The position numbers and the translations under genes were made by a program. A stretch of DNA of 64,000 bases from Gemmatimonadota bacterium (GTDB lineage Bacteria > JAAXHH01): assembly GCA_009837395.1 (NCBI GenBank), contig VXTP01000022.1, forward strand, positions 38,119-102,118, in the 5' to 3' direction. The notes beneath the pieces are model-generated. The model was not told where the DNA came from. It was given only the letters and a program-made list of their open reading frames with translations, and did not search any database. Positions 1-9,925 of this stretch are shown piece after piece. Position 1 is the stretch's first letter; the number at the start of each line of letters is the position of its first letter.

Positions 1-638
1 GTGTGGCCCCGCAACACCGCTTCCGCGAGGATGATCGCGCCGTGACGGGGATCGTCCAGCACCGCAGGATCCTCGTCCAGGCAGCGCTCGAGGGCTTCCG
101 CCTGTCCCCTGGCCGCCAACCTGGCGGGCGTTCTCCATCGCTTTTCCCGGTGACACCTCATCTCCCAGCCGTGCCGGGCGGGTTTTTGCTCGTTGACGAG
201 GCCGTGGGCAAGGGGCCGAAGCACGTACAGCACTTCGGCAACGAGCGTTTCGTCGTTGATGTGATTCCGCAGCGAAGCGGTCATGTGGGACAGCCACCGG
301 TCGGCGGATGCCCGGGTGATGTGAATGTGCTCGTGCCGGTTTTTTATTCCGCCGTAGGCGTGGTGCCGCGTATAGCCCGGTTCGCCGCCCATCCACTCCT
401 CCATGAACGCCTTCTGCTTCATGCGTTCTGGAGCCAGCGTACGGGTGAACATGGGCCGTAGCTCGGCGTCCTTTTCGATCCGATCATACAGGCCGTCTAT
501 GATGCCCGCGACCACGGATCGGCCGCCGATCCGTTCGAACAGGGTGGGATCCGGCCGCAACACGGTGGCGAGCCCGCCACGGTGGGCCAGCAGAGCCTGG
601 ATACGGGACGAATCGCCGGATGCTGGTGTTGCCGGCAT
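1..638 (-). CDS. truncated hemoglobin (group II-like) fused to ankyrin-like C-terminus, partial
   Basis: The gene enters from the left edge, so its 3' end is missing; 212 residues are visible from ATG 638. Residues about 33-150 read as a 2-over-2 globin: LFERIGG at 33-39, B-helix Tyr 51, and RHEHIHIT (101-108) followed by RWLSHM, the place where group II truncated globins keep the proximal heme His (His102). From about 165 the chain becomes ankyrin-like (TPARLAARGQAEALERCL) and is cut. Family knowledge predicts heme and O2/NO binding in the cytoplasm; the ankyrin tail suggests a protein partner. The frame is open upstream of 638 without another ATG, so a longer form from a non-ATG start cannot be excluded. 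Two further ankyrin proteins lie at 9.9-13.2 kb. Confidence 0.8.
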   Translation of the reverse strand, partial: MPATPASGDSSRIQALLAHRGGLATVLRPDPTLFERIGGRSVVAGIIDGLYDRIEKDAELRPMFTRTLAPERMKQKAFMEEWMGGEPGYTRHHAYGGIKNRHEHIHITRASADRWLSHMTASLRNHINDETLVAEVLYVLRPLAHGLVNEQKPARHGWEMRCHREKRWRTPARLAARGQAEALERCLDEDPAVLDDPRHGAIILAEAVLRGH

Positions 639-703
639 TGCACCATCCTCGGGCCATGGAGTCAGACGATACAGATCCGGAGATTCCCGCAAGATCGGAA
701 TGC

Positions 704-724
704 GGGACCTGGGACCTGGTACCT
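704..724. repeat. 7-nt tandem repeat
   Basis: Three units, GGGACCT, GGGACCT and GGTACCT, lie in the spacer between the divergently transcribed globin and nucleotidyltransferase genes. The rest of 639-793 shows no gene that I can support. Confidence 0.6.
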
Positions 725-793
725 GGTGCAAAGTAGCCGCCGGCGGGCGTTGTTATCAAGGGGTTTCATCGCCTTGCCGCCCGTAATTGTGCG

Positions 794-822
794 TTGACGC
801 CGCCGCGGGCGCGTGTTATATA
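794..822 (+). promoter_or_regulatory. sigma70-type promoter for the nucleotidyltransferase gene
   Basis: TTGACG (794-799), a 17-nt spacer and TATATA (817-822), 80 nt before the ATG at 903. The boxes are near consensus in a GC-rich context. The leader also contains GGGGATCCCC just before the start, which could form a hairpin or serve as a weak ribosome site. Confidence 0.6.
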
Positions 823-902
823 GAAACGGGCGCATCCACGGACCGGTCGCGGTTTTGCGGTATGCGCTTTATCCTTTTGGATGCCTTTCCGGGGATCCCC
901 CG

Positions 903-1859
903 ATGGATACCACGACCTCTACCGTTGAACAGAAATTCGAGTCGGCCCTCGCGTCTTTCGTGAGCAAGGCGCAGGAAGACCGGCACATCCTGGCGGCGAT
1001 TCTCTTCGGCAGCCTCTCCGCCGACCGGGTATGGGAGAAATCCGATATCGACCTGATCGTCGTCACCCGGGACGACAAGGACCTGTTCCGCCGGGACAGC
1101 AGGGATGACGACGAGGTATCCGAAGGCGCCGCGCTCCTGGAGAACGACGTGTATATCCACGTGTTCATGCAGCCGCGCTCCGCGTTCAGGAAGATGATCG
1201 AAGGCGGACTGCAAAGCTCGTTCATGCACTCGGCCCTGGCCAGAAGCCGCCTGCTCTTCACCCACGACGAGACGATCCGGGAACTGTACGACGGCATCCA
1301 GGCGTTGCATTCGAGAGACCGCCAGGTCCAGCTCATGCACGCGGCATCGCACGTGATACCCACCCTGTACAAGGCAGAGAAGTGGTTTCACGTTCGGCGC
1401 GATCTGCACTACGCGTTTCTCTACATCATGTTGTGCGCGAGCAGCCTCGCGAAGATCGAGGTGTTCATGCACGGCCAGCTAGCCGGTCGCGAAGTCATCC
1501 AGCAGGCGCTGGAACTCAATCCGGGGTTTTTCAACAAAGTGTATACAGACCTGATCGACCAGCCGAAGACCGAGGCGCTGGTAGGTGAAGCGCTCGGGCT
1601 GATCGATACCTATCTCGAGAAACGCCTGCCGGACCTGTTCCAGCCCATTCTCGACTACCTCGAAGAAGAAGGATCGGCCAGGTCGGTCACGGAGATCGAG
1701 ACCTGGTTCGATAACCAGATGAATCTGAAGGGTGTTACCACCGTGTGCGAATGGCTCGCGGACAAGGACGTCATTTCCCGGGTTTCCAGCCCGCTGCGTC
1801 TCACGTTGAAGAGCAACGTGGAGTACGAGGAACTCGGGTTCTATTACTACCGCGGGTGA
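903..1859 (+). CDS. nucleotidyltransferase-domain protein (Pol beta superfamily)
   Basis: A 318-residue protein. The N-terminal 110 residues carry the Pol-beta/MNT signature: LFGS (residues about 32-35) followed by KSDIDLIVV, i.e. the GS and DxD metal-binding elements that transfer NMP to an acceptor. The C-terminal two thirds is helical, like the substrate or HEPN-type domain of aminoglycoside adenylyltransferase and MNT/HEPN proteins. The substrate cannot be read from the sequence. ATG 903 is chosen because it begins the conserved domain; upstream in-frame codons lie in the promoter. No partner gene follows directly, so it is not an obvious two-gene toxin-antitoxin pair. Confidence 0.75.
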   Translation: MDTTTSTVEQKFESALASFVSKAQEDRHILAAILFGSLSADRVWEKSDIDLIVVTRDDKDLFRRDSRDDDEVSEGAALLENDVYIHVFMQPRSAFRKMIEGGLQSSFMHSALARSRLLFTHDETIRELYDGIQALHSRDRQVQLMHAASHVIPTLYKAEKWFHVRRDLHYAFLYIMLCASSLAKIEVFMHGQLAGREVIQQALELNPGFFNKVYTDLIDQPKTEALVGEALGLIDTYLEKRLPDLFQPILDYLEEEGSARSVTEIETWFDNQMNLKGVTTVCEWLADKDVISRVSSPLRLTLKSNVEYEELGFYYYRG

Positions 1860-1866
1860 TTCTGCT

Positions 1867-1901
1867 GCTGCCGTGGGCGATACTACGGCTGCCGTGGGCG
1901 A
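1867..1901. repeat. 14-nt direct repeat with 21-nt period
   Basis: GCTGCCGTGGGCGA occurs at 1867-1880 and 1888-1901, in the 66-nt spacer before uvrA. It is one of many short repeats in this window whose period is a multiple of three. Confidence 0.6.
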
Positions 1902-1925
1902 ACAGTCGCACGGAAATCCTGGAGC

Positions 1926-4883
1926 ATGGGCATGTCCGAAATCCCGGTCCGGTCGCGTACATCCGCTGATCGCGCATCCGCCGATCCCGCCTCGGCCGGT
2001 CCCCGCACGACGATCCTGGTACAGGGCGCCCGGGAGCATAACCTCAGGGACATCACCGTAGAACTGCCGCGCAACCGTCTGATCGTGGTAACGGGGCTTT
2101 CCGGTTCGGGGAAATCTTCCCTGGCCTTCGATACCATCTACGCGGAAGGCCAGCGGCGATACATGGAGTCGCTCTCCTCCTATGCCCGCCGGTTCATCCA
2201 GCAAGTGGGCAAGCCGGACGTGGACTATCTCTTCGGGCTTTCTCCCGTCATCTCCATCGAGCAGAAGACCGTTGCGCGCAATCCACGCTCCACCGTGGGC
2301 ACCATGACCGATGTCAGCAGTTACCTGAACCTGCTGTTCGCCACGATCAGCCGCGCCGGCTGTCCCTTTTGCGGCCGCGACCTTCCGATCAAGACCGCGG
2401 TGCAGATCCTCGATGAACTGCTGTCGCTGCCCAAAGGCACCGAAGTGGAACTGCGCGCGCCGGTTACCCGGATCTATGGCGAGGACCTCGACTTCCTCTT
2501 CGCGGAAATCCGGAAGAAGGGGTATCGCCGCATGGTGATCAACGAAAAGCCCGTGGACATCAGCGGCGAGGTCGATGTCGACGAATCCGGTGACCTTCGC
2601 ATGGAGGTGATCGTAGACCGGTTCGTGCTGAAACCAGGTGTCGAGAAACAACTGGTCAAGGGGATTCAGAACGCACTGATCGCCGGGGACCAGTACATCA
2701 GGATCCACGTGGCGGCCTGCCGCAAAAAAACCGCCGTCGAACGGTTCTACGCGTCCTTCGGCTGCCCTGAACACCATCTCGCGGTGGGCGACCTGGCGCC
2801 GGACTACTTCCAGTTCAACAATCCGTCCAGCGCGTGCCGGACCTGTCTCGGACTCGGTACGTACATGGTCGTGCACCGGGACCTGTTGGTGCCGGACAAG
2901 TCGCTGAGCATCCGGGACGGCTGTTTCGTCAAGGACGCCTTCAACTACAAGCCGGATACCTGGTCCGGGCGGGTCATGTACAGCCTTTCGGTGCACATGG
3001 GGTTTAGCCTCGATACGCCTTTCCGTGCGTTACCTCCACATATCCAGGACGTGCTGTTCGACGGCACGCCGGACAAATTCCCCCTGTTGGCGCCGCCCGA
3101 TGCGAAGGAACCCGATCACAAGCTGCTCGGCAAGCCATGGGGATTCGGCGGTATCGGCAAGGGGATCGAGCGGAACTACAAGCGGTATCGGCAGAAGCAG
3201 GTGGCCAGCTCGGGCATGGAAGCCTGGCTCGAAAAGGTCATGGTGGAGCGGGTGTGTCCCGATTGCAAGGGATCCCGGCTCAAGGAGTCCCGGCACCTGT
3301 TCCGGATCAACGGCCGCACGGTCCACGACTTCGGAGAGATCAATTTCGACGAACTCCGCGCCGAGCTGGAAGCCATCGAACCCGCGGGGCGCCAGGAACT
3401 GGCCGGCCGGCAGGTGATCCGGGAGATTATCGGCCGGCTCGATCTGCTGCTGGGCATCGGCCTGGACTACCTCAACTTCAACCGCCGCGCCGGTACCCTC
3501 TCGGGCGGCGAAGCGCAGCGCATCCGGCTCTCCACGCAGATCGGATCTGGCCTGATGGGCATGCTGTACGTGCTGGACGAACCGAGCATCGGTCTGCATC
3601 CCCGCGACAACGTGAAGATGATCCGCACGCTCAGGCAACTGCGCGATCTTGGCAATACGGTCATCGTGGTGGAGCACGACGAGGAGACCATCCGGGCGGC
3701 CGACCACATCGTGGAAATGGGGCCTGGACCGGGCGTGCACGGCGGGGAGGTGGTGGTGCAGGGCGATCTCGACGATATCCTGCACTGCGCCGCATCGCCG
3801 ACCGGCCAGTATCTCTCGGGCGCACGGACCATCGAGACCCCGCAGATGCGGCGCGGGCCTACCGGAAAATCGCTGCGCATCCTGGGTGCGCGGGAGAACA
3901 ACCTCAACGATATAGACGTCGAGATTCCCCTGGGACAGTTCGTCTGCGTGACCGGTGCATCCGGATCCGGGAAAAGTACGCTGATCAACGAAGTGCTGTT
4001 CAAGAAGCTGTACAACCAGCTGTACGACAGCCGCGTGCTCGCGGGAGACCACGACCGGCTCGAAGGCGTCGAGCACATCAAGCATGTCATCAACATCGAC
4101 CAGTCGCCCATCGGCCGGAACGCCCGTTCGAACCCGGCCACCTACATCGGGTTCTACGACCAGATCAGGACGCTCTTTTCGAAGACGGACGAGGCGGTAT
4201 CGCGCGGATACCGGCCCGGCCGGTTCAGCTTCAACGTGGCCGAGGGACGCTGCGCCGAATGCAACGGGGAGGGAACGATCACCACCCAGCTTTACTTCAT
4301 GCCGGATGTGGAGGTGCCATGCGAGGCTTGCAAGGGCGCCCGGTACAACCCGGAAACGCTGGAAGTGACCTACCGGGGCAAGACCATCGCCGATGTGTTG
4401 AACATGTCCGTCGAAGAGGGGGTCACCTTCTTCGAAGAAAGGCCTTCAATCGCGAAGAAGATCGGGACGTTGGACCAACTGGGCCTGGGTTACCTCACAC
4501 TGGGCCAGTCCGCCACCACCCTCTCCGGGGGCGAAGCCCAGCGCATCAAGCTGGCGAGCGAACTGGGCAAGCTGCGCCGGGGCAGCCATATCCTGTACAT
4601 CCTGGACGAACCTACCACCGGGCTGCACCTGGCCGACATCGTCCATCTGCTGTCCAGCCTGAACCGGTTGATCGAAGCCGGTCACAGCGTCGTGGTGATC
4701 GAGCACCATCTCGACGTGATCAAAACGGCCGACCACATCATCGACCTGGGCCCCGAAGGCGGCCACAGCGGCGGTGAAGTCATCGCCACCGGCACGCCCG
4801 AGGAGGTGGCGGCAATCGACGCGTCCTACACCGGCCGGTTTCTCCGAGACCACTTGAGCCATGTCCAACGCGCAACCGCATAA
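1926..4883 (+). CDS. uvrA: excinuclease ABC subunit A
   Basis: A 985-residue UvrA, slightly longer than the usual ~940 because of a Ser/Ala/Arg-rich N-terminal extension of about 27 residues. It is the DNA-damage recognition ATPase of nucleotide excision repair. ABC-I Walker [10 protein letters not shown] lies at about 57-65, with signatures [12 protein letters not shown] and [27 protein letters not shown] for the first half, a second Walker [10 protein letters not shown] and [11 protein letters not shown]. The region after [10 protein letters not shown] retains a UvrB-binding-like domain, so this is not a short UvrA2. The second zinc module (CAEC...CEAC) is intact. The first reads CPEH...CRTC, with one Cys replaced by His. 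GGAG precedes the ATG. The 3' end overlaps the DNA polymerase gene by 23 nt. Confidence 0.97.
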   Translation: MGMSEIPVRSRTSADRASADPASAGPRTTILVQGAREHNLRDITVELPRNRLIVVTGLSGSGKSSLAFDTIYAEGQRRYMESLSSYARRFIQQVGKPDVDYLFGLSPVISIEQKTVARNPRSTVGTMTDVSSYLNLLFATISRAGCPFCGRDLPIKTAVQILDELLSLPKGTEVELRAPVTRIYGEDLDFLFAEIRKKGYRRMVINEKPVDISGEVDVDESGDLRMEVIVDRFVLKPGVEKQLVKGIQNALIAGDQYIRIHVAACRKKTAVERFYASFGCPEHHLAVGDLAPDYFQFNNPSSACRTCLGLGTYMVVHRDLLVPDKSLSIRDGCFVKDAFNYKPDTWSGRVMYSLSVHMGFSLDTPFRALPPHIQDVLFDGTPDKFPLLAPPDAKEPDHKLLGKPWGFGGIGKGIERNYKRYRQKQVASSGMEAWLEKVMVERVCPDCKGSRLKESRHLFRINGRTVHDFGEINFDELRAELEAIEPAGRQELAGRQVIREIIGRLDLLLGIGLDYLNFNRRAGTLSGGEAQRIRLSTQIGSGLMGMLYVLDEPSIGLHPRDNVKMIRTLRQLRDLGNTVIVVEHDEETIRAADHIVEMGPGPGVHGGEVVVQGDLDDILHCAASPTGQYLSGARTIETPQMRRGPTGKSLRILGARENNLNDIDVEIPLGQFVCVTGASGSGKSTLINEVLFKKLYNQLYDSRVLAGDHDRLEGVEHIKHVINIDQSPIGRNARSNPATYIGFYDQIRTLFSKTDEAVSRGYRPGRFSFNVAEGRCAECNGEGTITTQLYFMPDVEVPCEACKGARYNPETLEVTYRGKTIADVLNMSVEEGVTFFEERPSIAKKIGTLDQLGLGYLTLGQSATTLSGGEAQRIKLASELGKLRRGSHILYILDEPTTGLHLADIVHLLSSLNRLIEAGHSVVVIEHHLDVIKTADHIIDLGPEGGHSGGEVIATGTPEEVAAIDASYTGRFLRDHLSHVQRATA

Positions 4884-7365
4884 AACCGCCGACGGAGCAG
4901 CATCCGCTCCCGGCGGAGCAGCATCCGCTCCCGGCGGGGAGGCCGCGGCGGAAGACGTGGGCTACCTGCTCCACGTGTTCCATCGGGCGGAGAACGGCCG
5001 GGATGTGATCTGTGGGGTCGGGAAACTCAAGGACGGCCAGACCTTCCAGTTCACGGACGACCGGGTTTCACCCACACTCTACGTCCGGGTCTCGGAACAA
5101 CCTTTGCTCGACGCCCGGATCCGTTCCGACGGGATTTCCGCCCGGGTGGTCCCATCGGAATACACCACGATGGACGGTGAACCCGTGGCAGGCATCCAGT
5201 TCGAGCGCGTGCGCGATCAGCGCAATCTGGTCAAGAGCCTGGAGGTCCAACATCCGCGGACTTACGAAGGCGATATCCCCTTCGCCAGGCAGTACCTGAT
5301 CGGACGAGGCCTTCGGGGCGGGGTGAAGATCAGCGGCACCTGGACATCCGGAAGCCGGGTCGACCGGGTCTATACCAACCCCGAACTTCAACCGGAATAC
5401 TGGGAACCCGCCTTCAGCGTGCTGGCCCTGGATATCGAAACGGACCCCGAAGCGACCACCATCTACGCCGTGGGCCTGGTGCTGTCGGGTCCGGACGGCG
5501 GGATAGACTCGGAAGAAATACACATGGTCGGCGAACCGGCCGACGGGGACCCACCGCACCTGGTCTGCTGGCCCGACGAGGCGTCGATGCTGCGCGCCCT
5601 GTCGACCCGCGTACTCGAAATGGATCCCGACCTGATCACGGGATGGAACCTGGTCGACTTCGACCTGCAGGTCCTGCAGCGACGCTTCCGGGACCTGAAC
5701 GTGCCGTTTCAACTCGGTCGGACCGATGACCAGTCCTGGTACCGGTCCGGGGAGGTCTGGGGCGGAAGCACCATGGTGATCCACGGCCGGCAGATCCTGG
5801 ACGCCCTGCACCTGCTTCGCGGCACGCTGCAGCGGTTCGAGGACTACCGGCTGGACACCGTGGCCAACGCCATACTGGGAAGGGGCAAGTTGCTGGAGGA
5901 CGATGAGGGGAGCTCCCGGGCGGAGAAGATCACGGAGGTCTATCACGAGGACCGGGCAACCTTCTGCGCCTACTGTCTCGAGGACGCGAGGCTGGTACTC
6001 GACATCCTGGACGCGGAAGGACTGATCAACCTGACCCTGCGCAGGGGCCTGCTGACGGGCCTGCCGCTGGAACGGGCGTGGGTCAGCGTGGCCGCCTTCG
6101 ATAACATCTACATCAACGCCCTGCACCAACGGGGCATGGTGGCGCCGACGACCGGCGTGGACCGCACCCCGGGCGCCGGCGCGCCCGGAGGGTTGATCAT
6201 CCCCGCGAAAGCAGGACTCTACCGCAACGTCTTCGTCTTCGACTTCAAGAGTCTCTACCCGTCCATCATCCGCACCTTCAACATCGATCCCCTGGCACAT
6301 ATCGAGGGCCAGGAAGGGGAATCTCTCGAGGCCCCCAATGGCGCACGTTTTTCCCGTACCCCGGGCATACTGCCTTCCATGCTGGAACAGTTCTTCAAGC
6401 GCCGGGAAGAAGCCAGGACCACCGGGGACGAACTCGCCTCCTTTACCTACAAGATCGTCATGAATTCCTTTTACGGCGTACTGGCATCCGCTTCCTGCCG
6501 CTTCGCCGCGCCTCAACTGGCCGGTGCGATCACAGAATTCGGACACTATATTCTGAAGTGGTGCCGGGATGAGTTGGAGAAAGACGGTTACAAAGTGCTA
6601 TACGGGGATACGGATTCGGTGTTCGTTGATCTCGACCCGGCGGACAGTCCGGAATCGGACCAGGCCACGGATATAGGGCGAGAGGTATGCGAACGGATCA
6701 ATGCCCGTTTGGCCGCCCACGTGCGGGAACGGTACGGCGTGGCGTCTTTCCTCGAACTGGAACTCGAAAAGTGCTACCACCGGTTCCTGCTGCCTTCCAT
6801 GCGGGGCGACGTAGAGCGCGGCAGGGCAAAGGGTTACGCGGGCCTGCGACGCGAGACCGATGGCGACCGCGTGGAAATCGTGGGCATGGAAGCCGTACGG
6901 CGGGACTGGACCGACCTGGCCCACCGGCTGCAGGGCGTGCTGCTCGACCGGGTATTTCACGACGTGCCCGGCGCCGAGATCGAAGAAGAGATCTACCACT
7001 GGGTCCAGGAGGTCCGCTCAGGCCGCCGGGACGAGTTGCTCGTCTACCGGAAGAACCTGCGCAAGCCCGTCGAATCCTACACCCGTTCGGTGCCTCCCCA
7101 CGTCAAGGCGGCAAGGCTCATGGATAACCCGACGGGTGTCATCCGTTACGTGGTTACCCTTGACGGTCCGCAACCGGAGGGCCGGATCACCGCCCCCATA
7201 GACTACGGGCATTACGTCGAGAAGCAGATCCGGCCCATCGTCACGACCGTCGCCCACGCGTACGAACTGGACGTGGAGGCCGCCCTGTCCGGCCGGCTCA
7301 GTCTCTTCGGAAACACCCTGGACACCCCGCACTACGAATCGGGACGGCCTGAAGTCTCGCCCTAG
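4861..7365 (+). CDS. polB: family-B DNA polymerase (Pol II-like) with proofreading exonuclease
   Basis: 834 residues. The 3'-5' exonuclease is intact: Exo I LDIETDP (Asp191, Glu193), Exo II WNLVDFD (about 261-267) and Exo [14 protein letters not shown] (Tyr371, Asp375). Polymerase motif [11 protein letters not shown] is at 461-470, motif [10 protein letters not shown] at about 531-539 and motif C YGDTDS at 581-586. E. coli PolB is 783 residues. This family acts in translesion synthesis and replication restart. The start codon lies inside uvrA (23-nt overlap), so translation is probably coupled, which fits a shared repair role. The N-terminus contains a doubled GAASAPG encoded by a 21-nt tandem repeat and looks like a disordered tail. 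Confidence 0.95.
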   Translation: MSNAQPHKTADGAASAPGGAASAPGGEAAAEDVGYLLHVFHRAENGRDVICGVGKLKDGQTFQFTDDRVSPTLYVRVSEQPLLDARIRSDGISARVVPSEYTTMDGEPVAGIQFERVRDQRNLVKSLEVQHPRTYEGDIPFARQYLIGRGLRGGVKISGTWTSGSRVDRVYTNPELQPEYWEPAFSVLALDIETDPEATTIYAVGLVLSGPDGGIDSEEIHMVGEPADGDPPHLVCWPDEASMLRALSTRVLEMDPDLITGWNLVDFDLQVLQRRFRDLNVPFQLGRTDDQSWYRSGEVWGGSTMVIHGRQILDALHLLRGTLQRFEDYRLDTVANAILGRGKLLEDDEGSSRAEKITEVYHEDRATFCAYCLEDARLVLDILDAEGLINLTLRRGLLTGLPLERAWVSVAAFDNIYINALHQRGMVAPTTGVDRTPGAGAPGGLIIPAKAGLYRNVFVFDFKSLYPSIIRTFNIDPLAHIEGQEGESLEAPNGARFSRTPGILPSMLEQFFKRREEARTTGDELASFTYKIVMNSFYGVLASASCRFAAPQLAGAITEFGHYILKWCRDELEKDGYKVLYGDTDSVFVDLDPADSPESDQATDIGREVCERINARLAAHVRERYGVASFLELELEKCYHRFLLPSMRGDVERGRAKGYAGLRRETDGDRVEIVGMEAVRRDWTDLAHRLQGVLLDRVFHDVPGAEIEEEIYHWVQEVRSGRRDELLVYRKNLRKPVESYTRSVPPHVKAARLMDNPTGVIRYVVTLDGPQPEGRITAPIDYGHYVEKQIRPIVTTVAHAYELDVEAALSGRLSLFGNTLDTPHYESGRPEVSP
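4894..4935 (+). repeat. 21-nt tandem duplication at the start of polB
   Basis: Two exact 21-nt copies (4894-4914 and 4915-4935) encode GAASAPG twice near residue 12. In frame, so copy-number change would not disrupt the polymerase. Confidence 0.85.
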
Positions 7366-7390
7366 GCCGGATTCATGGAAAGGATGGATC

Positions 7391-7984
7391 GTGCAACGGT
7401 ATAAATCGGTCGAAGACTACCTGGATGGCCACGTGGAATGGCGCTCCCTGCTGGAAAGACTACGCAACATCATGAACGCATGCGAGGTCGAAGAAACCGT
7501 CAAGTGGGGTCAGCCTTGCTACACCCACGCAGGCAAGAACGTGGCGGGGATCGGAGCGTTCAAGGAGTTCGTGAGCGTCTGGTTCTTCCAGGGCGCGTTG
7601 CTGCGCGACGAACAGGGCGTCCTGGTCAATGCGCAGGAAGGCAAGACCAGGGCCATGCGTCAATGGCGGTTTCAGGCGGTCGAAGAGATCGAAGAACCAC
7701 TGCTGCGCGCCTACGTGGCCGAGTCCATCGAAAACCAGCGGCAGGGCAAAGCGATCAAGGCGGAGACGAAAAAGCCGTTGGAGGTTCCGGATGAACTGGC
7801 CGTCGCGCTGGCGGAAGACGGTGTTGCCGGTAAGCAATTCAACGCGCTGACGCCGGGCAAGCAGCGCGAGTATACCGAGTATATCGCCGAGGCCAAACGG
7901 GCTGGAACCAGGACCAGGCGCCTGGAGAAGATCCTGCCCATGATCCGGACCAGCCAGGGACTCAATGACAGGTACAAGAAGTAG
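7391..7984 (+). CDS. YdeI/OmdA-like DUF1801-family protein
   Basis: A 197-residue soluble protein starting at GTG 7391 behind AAGGA. The N-terminal half (RYKSVEDYL ... VKWGQPCYTHAGKNVAGIGAFKEFVSVWFF) matches the YdhG/DUF1801 fold. The C-terminal half (PDELAVAL ... KQFNALTPGKQREYTEYIAEAKR ... RLEKIL) matches the bacteriocin-protection YdeI/OmdA tail. Biochemical function in this family is poorly defined. It follows polB by 25 nt, possibly in the same transcript. Confidence 0.75.
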   Translation: MQRYKSVEDYLDGHVEWRSLLERLRNIMNACEVEETVKWGQPCYTHAGKNVAGIGAFKEFVSVWFFQGALLRDEQGVLVNAQEGKTRAMRQWRFQAVEEIEEPLLRAYVAESIENQRQGKAIKAETKKPLEVPDELAVALAEDGVAGKQFNALTPGKQREYTEYIAEAKRAGTRTRRLEKILPMIRTSQGLNDRYKK

Positions 7985-8042
7985 CTTGAACCACTAAGTC
8001 GCACGAACCGCAACAAACACCACAACCAGAGAGGAGCGCGCA

Positions 8043-8396
8043 ATGTCGAACCCCGTCATGCATTTCGAGATCGGATGCAAGAACAGAGAAGAGACCCAGG
8101 CTTTCTACGCCGGCTTGTTCGGGTGGGACATGGAGTCCCATGAACACGCCTCCATGATCGACACCGGGGGAGACGAAGGGATCAACGGGCATATTTCCGC
8201 CCTCGGTCACGAGCCGCACAACTACACGCTGGTCTATGTGCAGGTCGACGACCTGGACGCCTACGTCGCGAAGGCCGAGGAACTGGGCGGCGCGTCCATC
8301 GTACCCCCAACCGAAGTCCCGGGCATGGGCCACTTCGCGTGGATTGCGGACAATGAGGGTACGTTCGTCGGATTGTGGAAACCCCTGGAATCGTAA
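8043..8396 (+). CDS. VOC-family (glyoxalase/bleomycin-resistance fold) protein
   Basis: 117 residues forming one vicinal-oxygen-chelate module: MHFEIGCKNREETQAFYAGLFGW at the start and GMGHFAWIADNEGTFVGLWKP at the end, the standard beta-alpha-beta-beta-beta layout. GAGGAG precedes the ATG by 7 nt. The substrate cannot be predicted. Its end overlaps the possible GTG start of the downstream glycosylase by 22 nt, suggesting co-translation. Confidence 0.85.
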   Translation: MSNPVMHFEIGCKNREETQAFYAGLFGWDMESHEHASMIDTGGDEGINGHISALGHEPHNYTLVYVQVDDLDAYVAKAEELGGASIVPPTEVPGMGHFAWIADNEGTFVGLWKPLES

Positions 8397-9355
8397 CCGT
8401 GGCCTATACCGTGGCGGACCGCGGTACGATCATCGACTTCGAGGCCACACTCGACCGGTTCCAGCGGTACGGCACCGACCTTGCCAACCGGTTCAAAGCG
8501 GGTGTCTTCAGCAAGGTGGTCCGTACTGCCGGGGGACCGTGCCTTTTGTCCCTGTACCGCGTCGAAGACCGGATCGAATTACGCCTGACGCCCGGGGACG
8601 GGGCTGGCCGGTCGGATTCGCCGGCGACCGGTGAGGTGCTCGACGCGACGGCTGGCGCGGCTGCCGACACGGCGCTCGACGAGGCGATCGCGGCAGCCGG
8701 GAAGATCCTGGGCCTGTCCTTTCCGTTGCAGGCCTTCTACGCGTTCGCGTCCGGGGACCCGGTCCTATCCGCCGCGGTCGAAAGACACCACGGCCTGCGT
8801 CCCAATCTGCAGGTCGACCCCTTCGAGATGATCGTGTCCTCGATCACGGCCCAGCAAATCAACCTGGGGTTTGCCTACACCGTGCGGAGCCGGCTCGTAG
8901 CCGAATACGGCGAACCTTACGTGTTCGGCGGCGAAACCCACTATGCCTTTCCGACGCCCGACCGGATGGCGGAAGCGGAGCCCGGCGATCTGTTGCCGCT
9001 TCAGTTCTCGAGACAGAAAGAACGGTACATCCTGAACCTGGCGCGGTCCATTCGGGAGGGTGATACTGACCTGGCCGGGCTCGCGGAGAAGGACGACGCG
9101 TCGGTTGAACGGGAATTGACGGCCCTGGTGGGGATCGGGCGGTGGACGGCGGACTGGTTCCGCGCGCGTTACCTGGGCCGGGGCAACGTCATAGCCGCCG
9201 GCGATCTCGCGGTCAAACGGTCCATCGAGCGGCACTACTTCGACGGAGAACGCGTTTCCGAGGAGCGGATCCGGGAATTCGCGGACCGGTGGGGCGAATA
9301 CACGAACCTGGCCGTACAGTACCTCCTGGCCGATTACGGTTCCGGCGGGACGTGA
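8375..9355 (+). CDS. DNA-3-methyladenine glycosylase II-like base-excision enzyme
   Basis: About 326 residues from GTG 8375; GTG 8399 (8 codons later) is an alternative. The HhH-GPD core follows SSITAQQINLGFA. The helix-hairpin-helix is ALVGIGRWTADWFRARY and the catalytic Asp sits in AAGDLAVKRS (Asp277), as in AlkA-type glycosylases that excise alkylated purines. The first ~130 residues form an AlkA N-terminal-like beta domain. There is no iron-sulfur Cys cluster, which argues against EndoIII/MutY. With uvrA and polB upstream this makes a DNA-repair neighbourhood. Confidence 0.88.
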   Translation: METPGIVTVAYTVADRGTIIDFEATLDRFQRYGTDLANRFKAGVFSKVVRTAGGPCLLSLYRVEDRIELRLTPGDGAGRSDSPATGEVLDATAGAAADTALDEAIAAAGKILGLSFPLQAFYAFASGDPVLSAAVERHHGLRPNLQVDPFEMIVSSITAQQINLGFAYTVRSRLVAEYGEPYVFGGETHYAFPTPDRMAEAEPGDLLPLQFSRQKERYILNLARSIREGDTDLAGLAEKDDASVERELTALVGIGRWTADWFRARYLGRGNVIAAGDLAVKRSIERHYFDGERVSEERIREFADRWGEYTNLAVQYLLADYGSGGT

Positions 9356-9370
9356 TCATCCGTGAACAGA

Positions 9371-9415
9371 ACGGTCAGTCCGGTCAGAACGGTCGGTCCG
9401 GTCAGTCCGAGCAGT
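9371..9415. repeat. 9-nt tandem repeat, five units
   Basis: Units ACGGTCAGT, CCGGTCAGA, ACGGTCGGT, CCGGTCAGT and CCGAGCAGT lie between the convergent glycosylase and VOC genes and run into the last codons of the latter. Similar 9-nt units recur near 47.9, 50.9 and 51.6 kb. Confidence 0.8.
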
Positions 9416-9782
9416 CCGGATCCTGGGCGATGTGCCAGAGCACGCCGGCCGGATCGATCAGATTGATCTCGCGTAGTCCCCAGGGGTAGACTCTGGGCGC
9501 CGCGGCGCGGACGCCGTCGTACCGCGCTACGAGGTCCTTTTCCACGATGTGCTCCCACCAGGCGTCCAGGTCCGCCACTTTCAGATGCATCATGAAGTTG
9601 TCCGCCCACTCCTTCTGATAGTAATTCTGGAGGTAGAAGCTGAATCCCTCGATGCGCATCTCACTTACTCCGTGCCCCGTCCAGACGGTTTCAAACCCAA
9701 GGTCCTCGTAGAACCGGATCGAAACGTCGTGGTCTTTCGACGGGACGAAGACCCGGAGCGCGTTCACTTTCAGGTCATGCAT
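9402..9782 (-). CDS. VOC-family protein
   Basis: 126 residues: LKVNALRVFVPSKDHDVSIRFYEDLGF begins the first beta-alpha unit and INLIDPAGVLWHIAQ the last strand, as in bleomycin-resistance/glyoxalase proteins. A GGAAGGACC ribosome site precedes ATG 9782. Convergent with the glycosylase gene; its last codons arise from the 9-nt repeat. The substrate is unknown. Confidence 0.85.
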   Translation of the reverse strand: MHDLKVNALRVFVPSKDHDVSIRFYEDLGFETVWTGHGVSEMRIEGFSFYLQNYYQKEWADNFMMHLKVADLDAWWEHIVEKDLVARYDGVRAAAPRVYPWGLREINLIDPAGVLWHIAQDPDCSD

Positions 9783-9925
9783 GGAGGGTCCTTCCTCTTG
9801 CGCGGAAATTCAAACGACATGGTAACACCTGACCCCTATGAATGACACTATGTTAATGGGGAATGGACGGAAGGCGCAAGGCGCAGGTTGGGGCAAGTAG
9901 CCGACTACCGCCATGATGGGCCGAT

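Noticed and set aside
903..1859. MNT/HEPN toxin-antitoxin pair
   Set aside because: Only the nucleotidyltransferase protein is present; no small HEPN gene adjoins it.
1479..2996. 505-codon minus-strand frame opposite the nucleotidyltransferase and uvrA
   Set aside because: Antisense shadow of uvrA with no conserved motif.
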